DNA of 64,000 bases from Pterois miles (lineage: Eukaryota; Chordata; Actinopteri; Perciformes; Scorpaenidae). A program made the position numbers and the translations under genes. The notes below the pieces were generated by a model. It searched no databases. It saw only the letters and a list, made by a program, of their open reading frames with translations, and was not told where the DNA came from. Every line of letters begins with the position of its first letter. The first letter of the stretch is position 1. This document shows, one piece after another, positions 1-31,700 of the stretch. The stretch spans positions 17,680,501 to 17,744,500 of the forward strand of contig CAMQGK010000327.1 in the NCBI GenBank assembly GCA_947000775.1. The letters are read 5' to 3'.

Positions 1-1249
1 CCCTAATTGGTACAACTGATATGACTAAATACAGCCACTCTACAACATAAGTATCATACTTTAAACATGATTATCTGTTAAAAAGACAAGCTGCAGAGAT
101 TTGCAAACGTTTATTTTTTAAGAACTGACAATTGTCAGAACTTCAGGAGGATTCTGGGGATTCAAAATGTATAATAATTAATTATTCTGTAAATATTCAT
201 TAATAATTTTGTTTGTGGTGAAAAGTGTCAAGATATTTAGAAACTTTATATGAACATATCACCAATGCTTTATGATCACTCACTGATCAAATAAATTTCA
301 TACTGTGTTTAGGCCCTGTGTTGAAACTGATATTTACATTTTAGTGGAAACAGACATATAATGCTGTTAACAAAACCACATTTAGATGTTGTATCTTGTT
401 CTGGCATGTGAACCACAGCGACTGTTACCACAGTCACACTACACAGTGAGGGATGAGAAACAGCATGGCATTTACACAAATGTTAGGTCTACTACTTCTC
501 GCAAAGCATCAACAATGTTTTTAAGTTAGTAATGTTTTTTTTTTTAACAAAAAAGTAGCTTTTCTCTGATTTAACATCCTAACTTTATTCTCTTTTCCTC
601 TGATACCTTCAAATGTGACATTTTCCATGTCTCTATTATACTTACTGTTGTACTTACTGTACAAAGTCTGGGGAAGATATCTAATAATGAGAAAAATAAT
701 TATCAGCAGGGTTGTAGAATAATTTTCGGATAGTTCAACATTGGTCTGAAATTGAGAGGTGATCGTAATAAACATAATGTGTTTTTCTTGATAATGTTAC
801 TATTCATTTCCTCAAATATAACATTATTACTGAAATTGAATAAGTAATTTATTACCAACTCCATGTGGGGAAATGAGTAATGTGACTGTAAAACCTTACA
901 CAAGGGCGTTTCCTTGCAATGGTCCTGCATTTATGATGATTATTATTATTGTAGCTCTGTCCAAGTTTTAAATTAATGTATGGTTTTTGAACATTATGTT
1001 CAATGCATTCCATACAGAAAGTGGTAAATGTAGCATTACATATGAAATGAAATGGGGAAAGTCCTTTGAATGAACATCATGGAAGCTTGTTTATGTGAGG
1101 AAAAAACATGATGTGCAGCTGTCGGGGACAGACTTGCAAGTTGGGATGTCAAGTGTACACTTCAATATATCATTTTTTCATGTTTCACCAGACAGTGGAA
1201 TGGAAAGGGCGTTAACACAGTCTTCTTTGTCTGTGTCTCTTCTGCCCAG
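1..1249 (+). other. EMC2 intron (3' part)
   Basis: AT-rich sequence upstream of the first visible EMC2 exon. I searched for the preceding exon (vertebrate residues around NEYASKLGDD) and do not see it. ORFs here are short and random-looking. Confidence 0.7.
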
Positions 1250-20977
<19,728 letters not shown>

Positions 20978-21445
20978 ACGTCTGCCTTCCTCCTTCCCTC
21001 CTGTTCACACACAGCCGCTCGGAGCAACATGGCAGCTCAAATAGCCTTGACCAGAAGTTTGGTTCTGTAATTGATTGAACTAGACACAGACATTGGAAGA
21101 CATTTGTTTCCCTCAAGTGTGAGGATTTCCCTGCCCACGTGGAGCCCATAACAGCAAAGTACTCCAATTTATTTACAGAAGTTCTACTTAGTAATAACCC
21201 AGCTGTGATTTCCCCTTGACTGGATTATTTTACCCTTCCCCGTCCCAATCTGTCTTTTAGGTTTAACTGATTAGCACATCCACATCAAGGCTGTAACTAT
21301 GTGACCAGGAAAGATAACACGCTGTACAGTAAAAACTATTTATAAGACAATGTGGAGATCCACCTGTCTGCACTGATGTCCTTAACTGTTTCCATACTAT
21401 CTGTAAATGAAACAATTTAATCTAATAAAACTTTTTTTGTCTAAT
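20978..21445 (+). promoter_or_regulatory. emc2: EMC2 3' UTR and polyadenylation signal
   Basis: Non-coding sequence after the EMC2 stop leads to AATAAA at 21424-21429, followed by a T-rich run, which is a normal poly(A) signal arrangement. Cleavage is inferred at about 21440-21450. No earlier AATAAA is seen after the stop codon. Confidence 0.8.
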
Positions 21446-21449
21446 CTAT

Positions 21450-24400
21450 CAAAATGTCTTCAGTGATTGACGATACATTTTCTTAATGGTGTTTGTAGCA
21501 GCAGTTAGTCGGTTGTTTTTTGGATTTCCATGCATCGAAACAGTCATGTTGTTCCCAGCAGTGACACTTATTGACACATTTGAACCTGCTATAATTATCC
21601 TGGAGAAGGATGAGCAACATTTGTCATTATGAAGGCAGAAGTGGTAACAACAGGGGCATTAAACTGGGCCTCTTCTTCCCCAGTGATTCCAGCTGCAAAA
21701 TCCTGCCTTTCAATTACCTTGGACAGCAGCTGAACCAACTTCAGCACACTGAAGAACACCTCTGTCATTTCAGTTTAGAGAGCCTCAGAGTAACGCTGCC
21801 AGTAATTAACACGCCACGAGTTTGAAAGAAGAAAAAAAAAATGTATTCAAGAATCTGGGAACTTTCATGACAGGCGGGGAAGAAAGATGTTTTAGTGCTG
21901 TGAGAGGCAGCGCTGGTTTCCTCTGCTGTACGCTCGGTGTTACTGTTGAACCTGAATAGATCCAAATGATCGTCTCAAGTTGTCTCTCACCCGTGCAGGG
22001 TCAGCTGTTACTTCCATCTCTTTTGTTTATTAAGTTGCGGCAATTGTCTCATAATTTCACTCTTCGGCTGACGGAAAACTTGAGTGTTGAGTTTATGCTC
22101 GTTTTTTTGGATGGCTTTTAAATTGAGAGAGGTCACCAGCTCAAAGCCCGGAGTGTGGAAAGCCGTTTTCTTGAGTTTTTAATACTCGCTGGCCGTGGTC
22201 AGTGGATGAATGTGTCTGCATTTGATTTGCCTCACCAATCTGGCGGAACCAATGAAAGCCAGGGGACGTTTGAGCATAAACTGACTTGAGTTATTTTTAC
22301 AGGGAAAAGGGCTGAGGCTAAATGAAGCTCCTTTTGAAGAGTTACAGGGTGAAGGCTGTTTGATTTGAAGTAGGGTGATTCATTCTTGTTGTAGCTCCCA
22401 TGCAAATGTTGCTGCACTTGCAAAGGTCATTTATGAACTTGCAAAAGGGTAATAAAGTTTGTCAATCAGTGTGATGGGTCATCATGAGGTATTGGTATAG
22501 TGTGCCAGCCATACTGAGGCAATAGTGCCATCTGTAGTCTGGATGAAGAACTCATGACTTTGTCTGTTTGCTGCAGTGAGTGACAGCACGCACCTGGAAG
22601 TAGGCTACTGCCGTCATGCATTAAACATTACACTTGACCTTTATGTTATGTTATTTCTAGCCTGTCCGCAACTCTGATTTGCTGAGCAAGAAACAAGTGG
22701 TGTTATGCATCATTTATATCAATCATGAATTCTGATAAATCTTTTCCTTGCACTCAGCTGTGCAATCCAAACATATCCTTGTAGAGTCAAGAAAAACAGC
22801 ATGTTGGCCCCACCGAGTCGTGCAAAGTGAATAAATCTCAGCATCACATCTCACGTCACGGTTTATAACACATCCGGCTCCTGACAGCCCTTTCAACGTT
22901 TGTCCCAGTACTTCAGAGCTTACGAACATCTCGTCGGACCATACCTGGACAGCAGACCAAAAGACAGGGAAAGACAAGAAGAGAACCTTCTAACCCCACT
23001 AAGCTGCCGGCTCAGTTTAGTGTGTGAAGGGGATTCGCTATTAGTGCTGCTCATGATCCTGGATTCCCTGGGAGATTAGCCCCTGGACAGGGTTTGCTTG
23101 TCCTCGGCTGCTCTACAGTGGCAAGGTTAGCCGAACAGGATGAGCTCCGGGATGATAAGCTTACACCGGGGATAGAGCCGAGCCTGATCAGCCTATTCAT
23201 CAAAAGCAGGGGTGATGATGGTGATTTACAACTGTCCAAGGCTTGCACTGAGACAACATACAGCTTCACAGAGTCAGTTACATGGCTATAGCTCATGGAA
23301 AGGCCAGAGCAATAGGGTTTGTGAGAGATCAGAGAAGTGGAGGTAGAGGAGGAGACTATTTCGGTGAGTCAGAGAAGCTGAAGGAACAAGAAAGTTGAGG
23401 GCTGCAAGACAAAGGGGGGAGCGAACTGCTCCATGATGCTCAGGAGAAGTTTCCCAAAGTGAGGGGAGTGAGTGGAAAGGGAGAACAGGGCTCCAGCGAG
23501 ATCATCCATCTCTGTCTGTTTTAGGGGGAGAGGCTGGGAGCGCTAAAGATGGATGAGGCATGCGGCGCTAAATCCTGCCCTGTCCAGGGCCTGGTGATGA
23601 AATAGTGTTTTGGCTACAAGCGGGGGACGGCCTGACCCACACTCCCCCTTTTTCGTTGCTTGGAATGGAGATGAAGGGTTGGACCAGTAAGGCCGGATCA
23701 GTCAAATAACACCTGACATGTAGAGGACAGTTGTGAGGAGATAACTACTCCATTCGCCATGCAACTAGCCATCCAGAACTCACTTAACAAATTCACAATA
23801 ATTGTGCTTTCAAGCTTTTGATCCATTTCTGTTAGCTTTGCATATTAACACACATTCATCATAATGAATGCACATTTATTAATGGTTTATTTGCATAGAT
23901 TTGCTTGGCTTATCATGTCAAATTAATGATGTTTTCAAGATGAAATAAATTTTGTGGAAAAATAATTTTGACAAGAGTTCATTCATCAAGGTAGGTTCTT
24001 TTTGGCCTTGGATACAGTGCTGAGCATTAGCTACATCTCAGTCATCCATCTACACAGTACAGAGAGTAAACTGCTTCACTACATACTGATAAGGAGGTGG
24101 ATGTGTCTGTGGAAAGGGGGAGCTTTGTATTGCCTAATAAAATGCAATCATTGCATATGAATCAGCAAGGTCATCTGGCAAAGTGATATTTTGTTTCTGG
24201 TCTTTGCACAATATCTCCTTGTTGATTCTGTATTATTTTTCCCCTACACGATTGCACCAGCATGAATGCAAACTTAATTTTTTCTCCAAGGGCATTGCAA
24301 TGCTGGGAAAATAATTTCCTCCCAAGGCAGGAGAACATCCTGAGAAAAGTGTGAGTGTGTGTTTGAGGGAAAGTGTGGTTATGAAAGTGTGATTATGAAT

Positions 24401-25305
24401 GTGCAGACAATGTGCAGGCATGCCTTTGTGTCAGCCTGAGTTTGTGCGTGCTGCATGTGAGTGAGACTGTGGTAATTTCAACAATATGAAGAGCTTTTGC
24501 CTGTGGAATTAAAACTATTGGCTTTAGGCGATGCTTGTACTCCTAAACCTCTTGACCAGGAGGCTCCAGACTGCTGCAATCTTCTTCCAGAGGATATTCT
24601 GTGGCCTCCACGGGGCCGTTCTGGTTGTTGCGCCGGCTTCTCAGCTCCAGGCTCTCTGGCAGTGGCCTCCGCCGTGCACATGTCGAGGCTGCATTCTGTC
24701 TGCGAGCTCTGTCACAGCGTAGGGCATGTGTCAAATCAGAGAGGGGCAAGTTGCTGGCTCCAATAGACAGTTGTTCTTTCCAGCCCAGGCTTCCCAAACC
24801 GCAAATCCCCTCTCAGGGCGTCTTCTCAGCCAGAATGCACAGGCTTACCCCACACAAGGCCTGGGGCCTAATTACAAAAAGGAGGGAAAACCAGAATTGG
24901 CTACTGATTGAGCTTCCTGGGTGAATGTTAATGGTAACCACAGAGGGATATTTTATACCCTGAGAGGGATGCAACAGAGCCTGGGAGTATGTGGAAGTAG
25001 GAGAGGTTTGGGGTTGTACAGACAAAGCTTTACATGGGTTTATGAATGCATGCAAGCTGCAACGTGTTTCTTTATTCCATAGGTGTTGTGAGACATCTCA
25101 TCTGTGTACACTTAACATGACACCATCCAGGAATGGTAAACACTATTTTACTGTAGCGCTGGAGTAAAAGGAGTTCCAGGGCATGGTGCCAAACCTCATT
25201 CCAACTGGGAACAATGGGACACATACAGTATCCCTCCATGCTGTAGCTTTGATGCCGTGTGAACACTTCCGTCTCTATGTTTTAATTACCCACATACCAT
25301 ACTGT
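21450..25305. other. Intergenic, no recognised gene
   Basis: Downstream of EMC2. ORFs are short, overlapping on both strands and without domains. GC-richer, less repetitive blocks at about 24480-24900 could be conserved non-coding sequence, but this cannot be judged from one genome. Confidence 0.55.
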
Positions 25306-25505
25306 CAGTGGTAGATTATAACTCAGTATAATCGCTCAAGTACTGTAAGTGCAGTTTTGAGGTGCTTGTGCTGTATTTAAGTATTTTCAGTTTTTGCTAA
25401 AAATACTTGACTACATTTTCGATGTTGTACTTTTACACTAGATTTATGTGACAGCTGTAGTAACTAGCTACTTTCAGATAATAATAAAAACTACAGCCAG
25501 CAACT
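25306..25505 (-). mobile_element. MITE-like element, right-end half, reversed
   Basis: Begins CAGTGGTAGA and continues with the AAGTACT-rich sequence typical of a common teleost non-autonomous DNA element ending CAGTGGT/ACCACTG (family recalled). The other half, in the same orientation, lies at about 28570-28847 and ends ACCACTG. The two halves may be one element split by later sequence. Confidence 0.6.
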
Positions 25506-25850
25506 GGTTAGTTAAGCATGGCTCTGTCCAGTAAAACAACACGCCATTTTTATACTGTTTGTATCTGGCTTTTGTACAGATTGAATAAGCAAGATGTATC
25601 TTGTTAATTAGTAGACTTTATGCATGCTTATAGGTGGATTTCGCTAGCTCTGGACCGAACCAGGCGAGCTGTTTCACCCAGCGGTGGACTCAGGCTTTTT
25701 TAAGGGAAAGGGCAAAAAAAATAAATAAATAAAAAGGGAACCAGCTGCATGCGGTGGGGCACCAGCTTGCAGAAAGTTTATAAGCACATAGGGTTGCCTC
25801 TATGGCACTGCATCATGTTTTTTTTTTTTTTTTTTATTTTTTTTTATTTT

Positions 25851-26057
25851 AAGGCCACTCTAGAGGGCACTTCATCACATTTTCTACTGGAAGGGCACCC
25901 GAGAGAGCATGTCATAATATTTTCTCCTCAGGAAGGGCACCCTACAGGTCACTTTATCACTTTTTTCCATGGGAAGGGCACCCTAGAGGGCATTTCATCA
26001 TATTTTCTCCACTGGAAGGGCACCCTAAAGGGCACTTCATCATATTTTCTCCACTGG
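25851..26057 (+). repeat. Five-unit 40-42-bp minisatellite
   Basis: Units are 25851-25890, 25891-25932, 25933-25973, 25974-26015 and 26016-26057. Each starts AAGGSCAC, has a central TTTATCA- or TCATCA-like block and ends near CTACTGG or CCACTGG. Units 4 and 5 are the most alike and units 2 and 3 the most diverged. A run of T and A precedes the array at about 25820-25850. Units are 40, 42, 41, 42 and 42 bp, so the reading frame is not kept, which argues against a coding repeat. Confidence 0.9.
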
Positions 26058-28084
26058 ACTCAGCATCCCTCTACCCGTTACAGTATGACCAGGCAGAGGT
26101 CCTCAGCTGAATTCCAAAGCATTTTGCTTTAACTCCAACAGCATGTTTTCCTTTTGTAGTAATCTCCTGTAATATTGTTATTAATTATATCCCTATATGT
26201 TTATAAGAGCTGTGTGAGCTTGGCTGGTTCCTCTATCCTCATAGTAGTCATCTGTCTCCTCCACCATCTCCGGGGTGGTTGGTCACTGTTAATTTCCCCA
26301 ACTATGATAACTGGCAAACAGTTGAGTTTAAAAAAAACACAAGGATCCCCAGTGAAAAGCCTGACTCAGCCTGGTGTTGTCTGATAAGTGTAAATTATAG
26401 CATCAGTGAGAGATTCAAGTCTACATCTGCAGGACGTACTGTCATGCAATGTGGTCTGCTGGCTCGTTTTGACTGTAGGCCTATTCGTTTCCCTACTGCT
26501 CACTTGCCGTCTCATTTTGCAGCACATAGGTTACTGTAATACATCCTTTCTCACATATATCCAGTCAAGATTCATCACTGTCTTTCCCTGTGACATGATC
26601 TCAAGGCTAATAGACACAAGAACCATACAGTGCACCCTCTGTTGTGGATGATAAAAGGGAAATTATAAGTAGCCTCTCGCCGTGGATGGGAATGAACTCT
26701 ACCGTGTTATTGCCACGTACGATTTCGAGTGTGGTCACGTACACACATATACACCATTGGATACTCGTGTCACACACACATTCTCGTCAGTGTAAACTTG
26801 GCAGGCTAGCGATGCTACCATCTGCTTGTGGGGAGAGGGATATGGCAGGCGGGCGACCACAAACAGCCAAGGTAATAGTGATGGGTTCCACTCAGTCTCT
26901 ATCTCCCAGACAGCAGTAGACTCCTCATTCCACAACGCTTGGACTTTGTACAACATGGGCCATGGCACACCGACCAAGTGCTTCTCCAGTTCGCTGGCAG
27001 CTACTATAACATTTCTCAGACATCTACGTAGTTTTGTGTAAACCAAACAGAATCTCTTATTCATACGGTTCTTACCCATGTAAATCATGGAGCCAGTTTC
27101 CGCCAATACTTCCAGGTAGGGATTTTTTAATAAATGCTAATTGGGGGAGAGTTCTGCTTGCAGGGGATTCTTTGCTCATGGAGACACATTAAGTAAGGAA
27201 CAGAAACACACAGAGAGAAAGCTCGAACTCTGATGTATAGCCAACAGACTAATACAAAAACAGAAAAACAAAATAAAAGAACTCAGTTTATGACTTGGGT
27301 CCTCAACCAAATGAATAGTTAGAACCCATGCCAGAGTATAAAAAGCATAGGCTACAAATCCATTACCTACAGTATGGCAACATTTTAATGGTCATTTTGT
27401 TCATCTGGACTGTGGACAGCAAAAGCTCTTAATTATGCATTTTTCTATTTCAGGAACACTAAAACATCCAGATATCCATAGAACCACTAATGATACTTGT
27501 TAAATCTGGTTTGGAGTGATCACATTAAAGTTGCAGGCATTCGTCCAACATCGTGTTTCTTCAATGTACGGTAGGTGTAAATTCTCACATATAAATCATG
27601 ACATTTCCGATATTAAATGACACAGTTGATCAACTAAATTGTGGTTGCCCCCATGACCTTCTCCCGGTATTAGTGTTGGCTTAAGTTTGCAGGTTTTTAT
27701 TCAGTCTCCCAGAGAGCCAAACCATAGAGTCTAATTTCACCACATATACCTCTTAGGTCAAAGTGGGAAGTTTCACATAAAAACACATTATGTAGGTGCT
27801 GCATGGAGGATCCCCACAGTCAGTCTTGTTGCAGCTTATTGTAACACACTCAGGATTGCAGATTGTATTGCAAAAAACATAATGCATTACAATCAATATT
27901 GGCAGGGATCCACTTTGTCCATTCTTAATTATTCATCAGTTATGCATCAGAAGCAGTGCAGAGAGGGAATATACGCCATGGAGGAAGGCAGCAAACATAC
28001 TTTACATGGTTGGTCACGATCAAGGATGCTTCCACAGGTCACTTGGCCAATTAAAGGACTGTAATCAGCCAATCAATGCTGAGG
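26058..28084. other. Intergenic, no recognised gene
   Basis: No exon, RNA gene or named repeat recognised. It lies between the two halves of the split CAGTGGT element. Confidence 0.5.
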
Positions 28085-28485
28085 TGTCTTAAACTTGTAT
28101 TCTTTCTAATAGCCAGCAGGGGACCGCTCCTTTGGTTGCAGAAAGAAGTCTGATTGTGTAGAAGTCTATGAAAAAAAAAATGTCAAATAGATCATAAAGC
28201 AGGGAATGCTTTAGGACATGGCTTTTGATTGATGGATTGCTACCACGGCGTTGTCCGGTCTGGGAGTTGTCCATGTTTTCATCTTAGAAATTTAACCCTT
28301 TCACAGTGTGTTTTCAGCTCAATAAAGATGATTGTAACATTTGGGTCACCTAGAAATGTCTTAGCTCCACCCTATTGTTTCACTTGTGGTTCCAAAAGAC
28401 AGCAACGGCCAAAATGGTGAACTTGATGCTTCACAAACGTATTTCACAAACCAATGGGTGACATCACAGTGACGTCCACTTCTTC
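28085..28485 (+). repeat. Dispersed repeat family A, copy 1 (internally deleted)
   Basis: Shares 'attctttctaatagccagca', 'gaagtctatga', 'ttgtccrgtctgggagttgtcc' and 'aaccctttcacagwgtgtttt' with copies at 35260-35850 (minus) and 39983-40461 (plus). Relative to those it lacks about 150 bp after the 'agtctatga' block. Confidence 0.8.
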
Positions 28486-28569
28486 TGTACACCCATCCAT
28501 TATCTCTAACCACTTAAACCATTACTATTAAGGGTCATACATGTTTATCCTGTGACACTTTTGTGTGCT

Positions 28570-28847
28570 CTAAACCATCATAAAGTAGATGACCTTTGGC
28601 TGGAGCAGCTATTGCATTACAGCCTCTGTATTAACAATCTAATAATGTCAAATAGGCCTATAAAAATGTAGAAATTTACTTTTTAGGAGTACTTTTACTT
28701 TTGATACTTTAAGTAAATTTTGCTGATGATGTTTTTTACCTTTACTTAATTTCTAATGTAGGACTTTTACTTGTAATTGACTGTTTTTACAGTGTTGTAT
28801 TGGTATTTTTATTTAAGTGATAGATCTGAGTATTTGTTGCACCACTG
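28570..28847 (-). mobile_element. MITE-like element, left-end half, reversed
   Basis: Runs through 'acttttacttttgatacttt' and 'ggacttttacttgtaa' and ends ACCACTG at 28841-28847, the exact inverse of CAGTGGT at 25306. It has the same orientation as the piece at 25306-25505. Confidence 0.6.
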
Positions 28848-28859
28848 AATAACAGTAAA

Positions 28860-30759
28860 AATGATTCAAGGCCATCTCTTGAAGTAATATTATCACACAG
28901 GCTTTAGGTAGAATTACTTAAATGACACCAATCTGGATATTGTAGCTATGTATCAGCACAGCCAAAGGAGCATCAACAACACCACAGCGGACAGAAAGAG
29001 GAGCTCAGGTTCTTCTTTAAGCTATCAAATTCTGCAAGGTCCAATAAAGTTTATCTTCTCTTTGGCAACTGAGATACTTTAGTCCAGCTCAATAATCTCA
29101 ATTGCCACTGCCTGCTCACATTAAGGCCACTGTATCGTACAGCAATGCAACACTTGAAAAGATCAGGACAAGTAATGCATATCACATGCTGAATGGTGCA
29201 TACTCGTCAGAAGGGTAAGGTTACCTTTGTGGTGACTGTTTGTCAATAATTGCGCTGTTTATACCTCTGGAAAGTTTCTGCAAGATTTTTCTTCCTCCTC
29301 GGAAAAATAATCATTGATGCAAATTTGTTTTGTTGTGGAGGCTATGATTCAGTCCAAGATCGAGACCGGTCCGGTTTCCTTGCAGCCCAAATTGGGCTGT
29401 TTTTCCTCCTAGAGGTCTCAGCAAGTGGGATTAAAAAACCAAAACTATTGAGTTCCTTGACTGAGAGCATTAGTGTTTTGCCCTTGTGCGTCAACACTCT
29501 TATGGTTCTTATTTTCTTTTGATACATTGTTGGAGTTTTATCAAACCCTTAAGGGAGTAGTCTGCAAGTCTACCTGAATGCTTGGTGGGCATATTTGAAC
29601 CGAGACAAAATGCCCTTTCCTCCTCTGAATTACATTTACAACACATGGTTGCATAGATTTAGACTGTGGTGTATTTACATTTAAAAAGCTGAGTTTGACA
29701 TCTGAAAGAGAGGAGGGAATAGACTGAGCTTCACCGGTGCAGGGGGAAGAAGTAAGAGCAGGCTTGACTCAAGTTTCCTTACCTTGATATTCAAAAGGGT
29801 AAAGGGACCCATGCCAGTCCCTCTGGGCTAGGCCTAGTTCCTGGAGATTAATGAGACAGGCTACATCCCACAGACATATCATTATTCAACCTGACCGATC
29901 AAGAGATGGCACTTTAGGGTGTCTTTCATTTGAATAAATAACTCTCTCTCTGATACACATACCATTTCATTACTTGTTCTCACTGCTACTGCTGATGTTG
30001 TTGCCTCTGCAGCCAAAAAAAGAACAGTAGGGGTTAAATATGACCACGTCTTCCTCTAGTGCTGGATCGACCGTTCCTTGTCTGTTAACAGTAAAATAAG
30101 GAAAGCAAACGGTCCATCATCGAGAAGCAGAGAAGCAGTGATTTGTTCATGGCCGCCCAGGCCAGCCTGTACCAAATCATCCAGAACACATGCCCTGATC
30201 CAGCTTGCTGGCATCTCAGCCCACCCTCCTCTCTCCTCGCTGGCCAGCTCTGGATTCTGGGAATCAGGGATGCTGTCACTCATCATCAGCCAGTCAAGTG
30301 GGAAGCCAGAGCTTTATATGGATGCCGAAGTGGAGAGGGTTAGAATGACAACAAGACGGCGGCTGTGAATCCCAAGCTGCTGGTAGTGTTATTTTTAGTA
30401 GAAGCAAAAAGTGCACAGTAGTAGAGTAATATACTACCACGTAATAATGATTTTTTTTTGTCATTATTGTGATATTATTGACATTCTTTTGGCCATTTCT
30501 TTTAAATTTGAATGCAATAACTTTGTTACAAGTACATTTGGATGGTGAAGTATTAAACTAGAAATATTAACCTTGGCTGGACAATCTCCATATTCTACTA
30601 TTCAGTTAACAGGGTCATGTTCTGGGTAACAGTACAAATAAAATCTGTTTGAAACAGAGCCAGTGTGCTGGAAATGACGCATTTCACACCATATTTGTAT
30701 TTTCACACACTGAAATCAAGCATAAGCCTAGCAGTGTTGCTTGCTGGCACATTTATCAG
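28860..30759. other. Intergenic, no recognised gene
   Basis: Short ORFs only. Overlapping ORFs on both strands at about 30056-30370 have no recognisable domain. Confidence 0.5.
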
Positions 30760-30830
30760 AGTGAAAAAATTGAATTTCCCCTCGTGGGACTAATAAAGGA
30801 CTATCTTCTTCTTCTTTTTCTTCTTCTTAT
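30760..30830 (+). mobile_element. LINE-like 3' tail (5'-truncated retroposon)
   Basis: Reads 'attgaatttcccctcgtggg', then 'actaataaagg' and a (CTT)n-like tail. This is the form of L2/Rex1-like LINE 3' ends in fish (recalled). The same tail, inverted, ends the SINE at 35926-36251. Confidence 0.7.
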
Positions 30831-31108
30831 CAAATTTTGCAGTTGGTGATTCAATGAAACACCATATTTCCTCACAGACTATGCCATCATTCTGGGGCAT
30901 TTTGGACCAATGCTGACTGACATAAGGTGGAAAAGTGTTATGTGAACTTTACCTTAATAAATAAAACTACAATGGATAGATTCAAAGATTTTGCTAATAA
31001 ATTCACTTATATAAGAAGACATTTTCATTTATTTATTTCCCACTACACTTAACATGTTGATCACAGGTCAAATCATTTCCTTCAAGCAAGTAATGTTTTG
31101 CTTTTTGG

Positions 31109-31257
31109 AGCAGCTGTGTGCCGGTCCCAGGCCTGGATAAATGCAGAGGCTTGCATCAGGAAGGGCATCCGGTGTAAAACACATGCCAAAAGCTAAACAT
31201 GCAAATCTATGATGATGGCGACCCCTGAGGGGAGCAGCCGAAAGGAGAACAACAAGT
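31109..31257 (+). mobile_element. Non-LTR retrotransposon 3' end fragment
   Basis: Contains 'gtgccggtcccaggcctgga', 'aggaagggcatccggtgtaa', 'ggcgacccctgaggggagca' and 'gccgaaaggagaacaaca'. I recognise this as a 3' end very frequent in teleost genomes, probably of an RTE-like LINE. Clade assignment is from memory and uncertain. Confidence 0.65.
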
Positions 31258-31277
31258 GATGTTTGGCTTTTTGAATG

Positions 31278-31700
31278 TTAAAGGTACAGTGTGTAGTATT
31301 TGGGGACATCTAGTTGTGTGGTTTCAGATTGCAACCAACTCAGTACGTCATTGCTCTCTTTCCAAGACTGAGCCACTCAAGTGCAAAACTGTGGTAACAC
31401 CGTTTGGCCATCCTTGCCAAAAGTTACCCAAAAGTTTTACACTTTACGACTCATGTCAGAGAAGTACCGTGGCCTTCAGGTAAAGTAAAAACATGAAAGT
31501 CTCTCTCTAGAGCCAGTGTTTGGTTTGTCCATTCTGGGCTACTGTAGAAACATGGCAGAACAATATGGTAGACTCTGCGAAGAGGACCCACTCCCTATGT
31601 AGATATAAAGGGCTCATTATAAAGATACAAAGATTCATACTGAGATACTGATTAAAATTTTCCATTTCAGATCCCCTGAAATGTTACACACTTCCTTAAA
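31278..31700 (+). mobile_element. MITE with TTAAAGG...CCTTAAA ends
   Basis: The left end TTAAAGGTACAGTGTGTAG and the inverse of the right end (TTTAAGGAAGTGTGTAAC) match over most of about 20 bases. The interior contains 'tctctagagccagtgtttgg' and 'ctatgtagatataaa', diagnostic of a common teleost repeat (recalled). There is no coding capacity, so it is non-autonomous. The superfamily was not determined. Confidence 0.75.

Noticed and set aside
25851..26057. CRISPR array
   Set aside because: Units are contiguous with no unique spacers, in an animal genome.
25749..26132. 127-codon ORF
   Set aside because: Built from the poly-T run and the 42-bp minisatellite, whose unit lengths vary and break the frame.
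26735..27106. 123-codon minus-strand ORF as a gene
   Set aside because: No domain or signal recognised and an overlapping plus-strand ORF is equally open.
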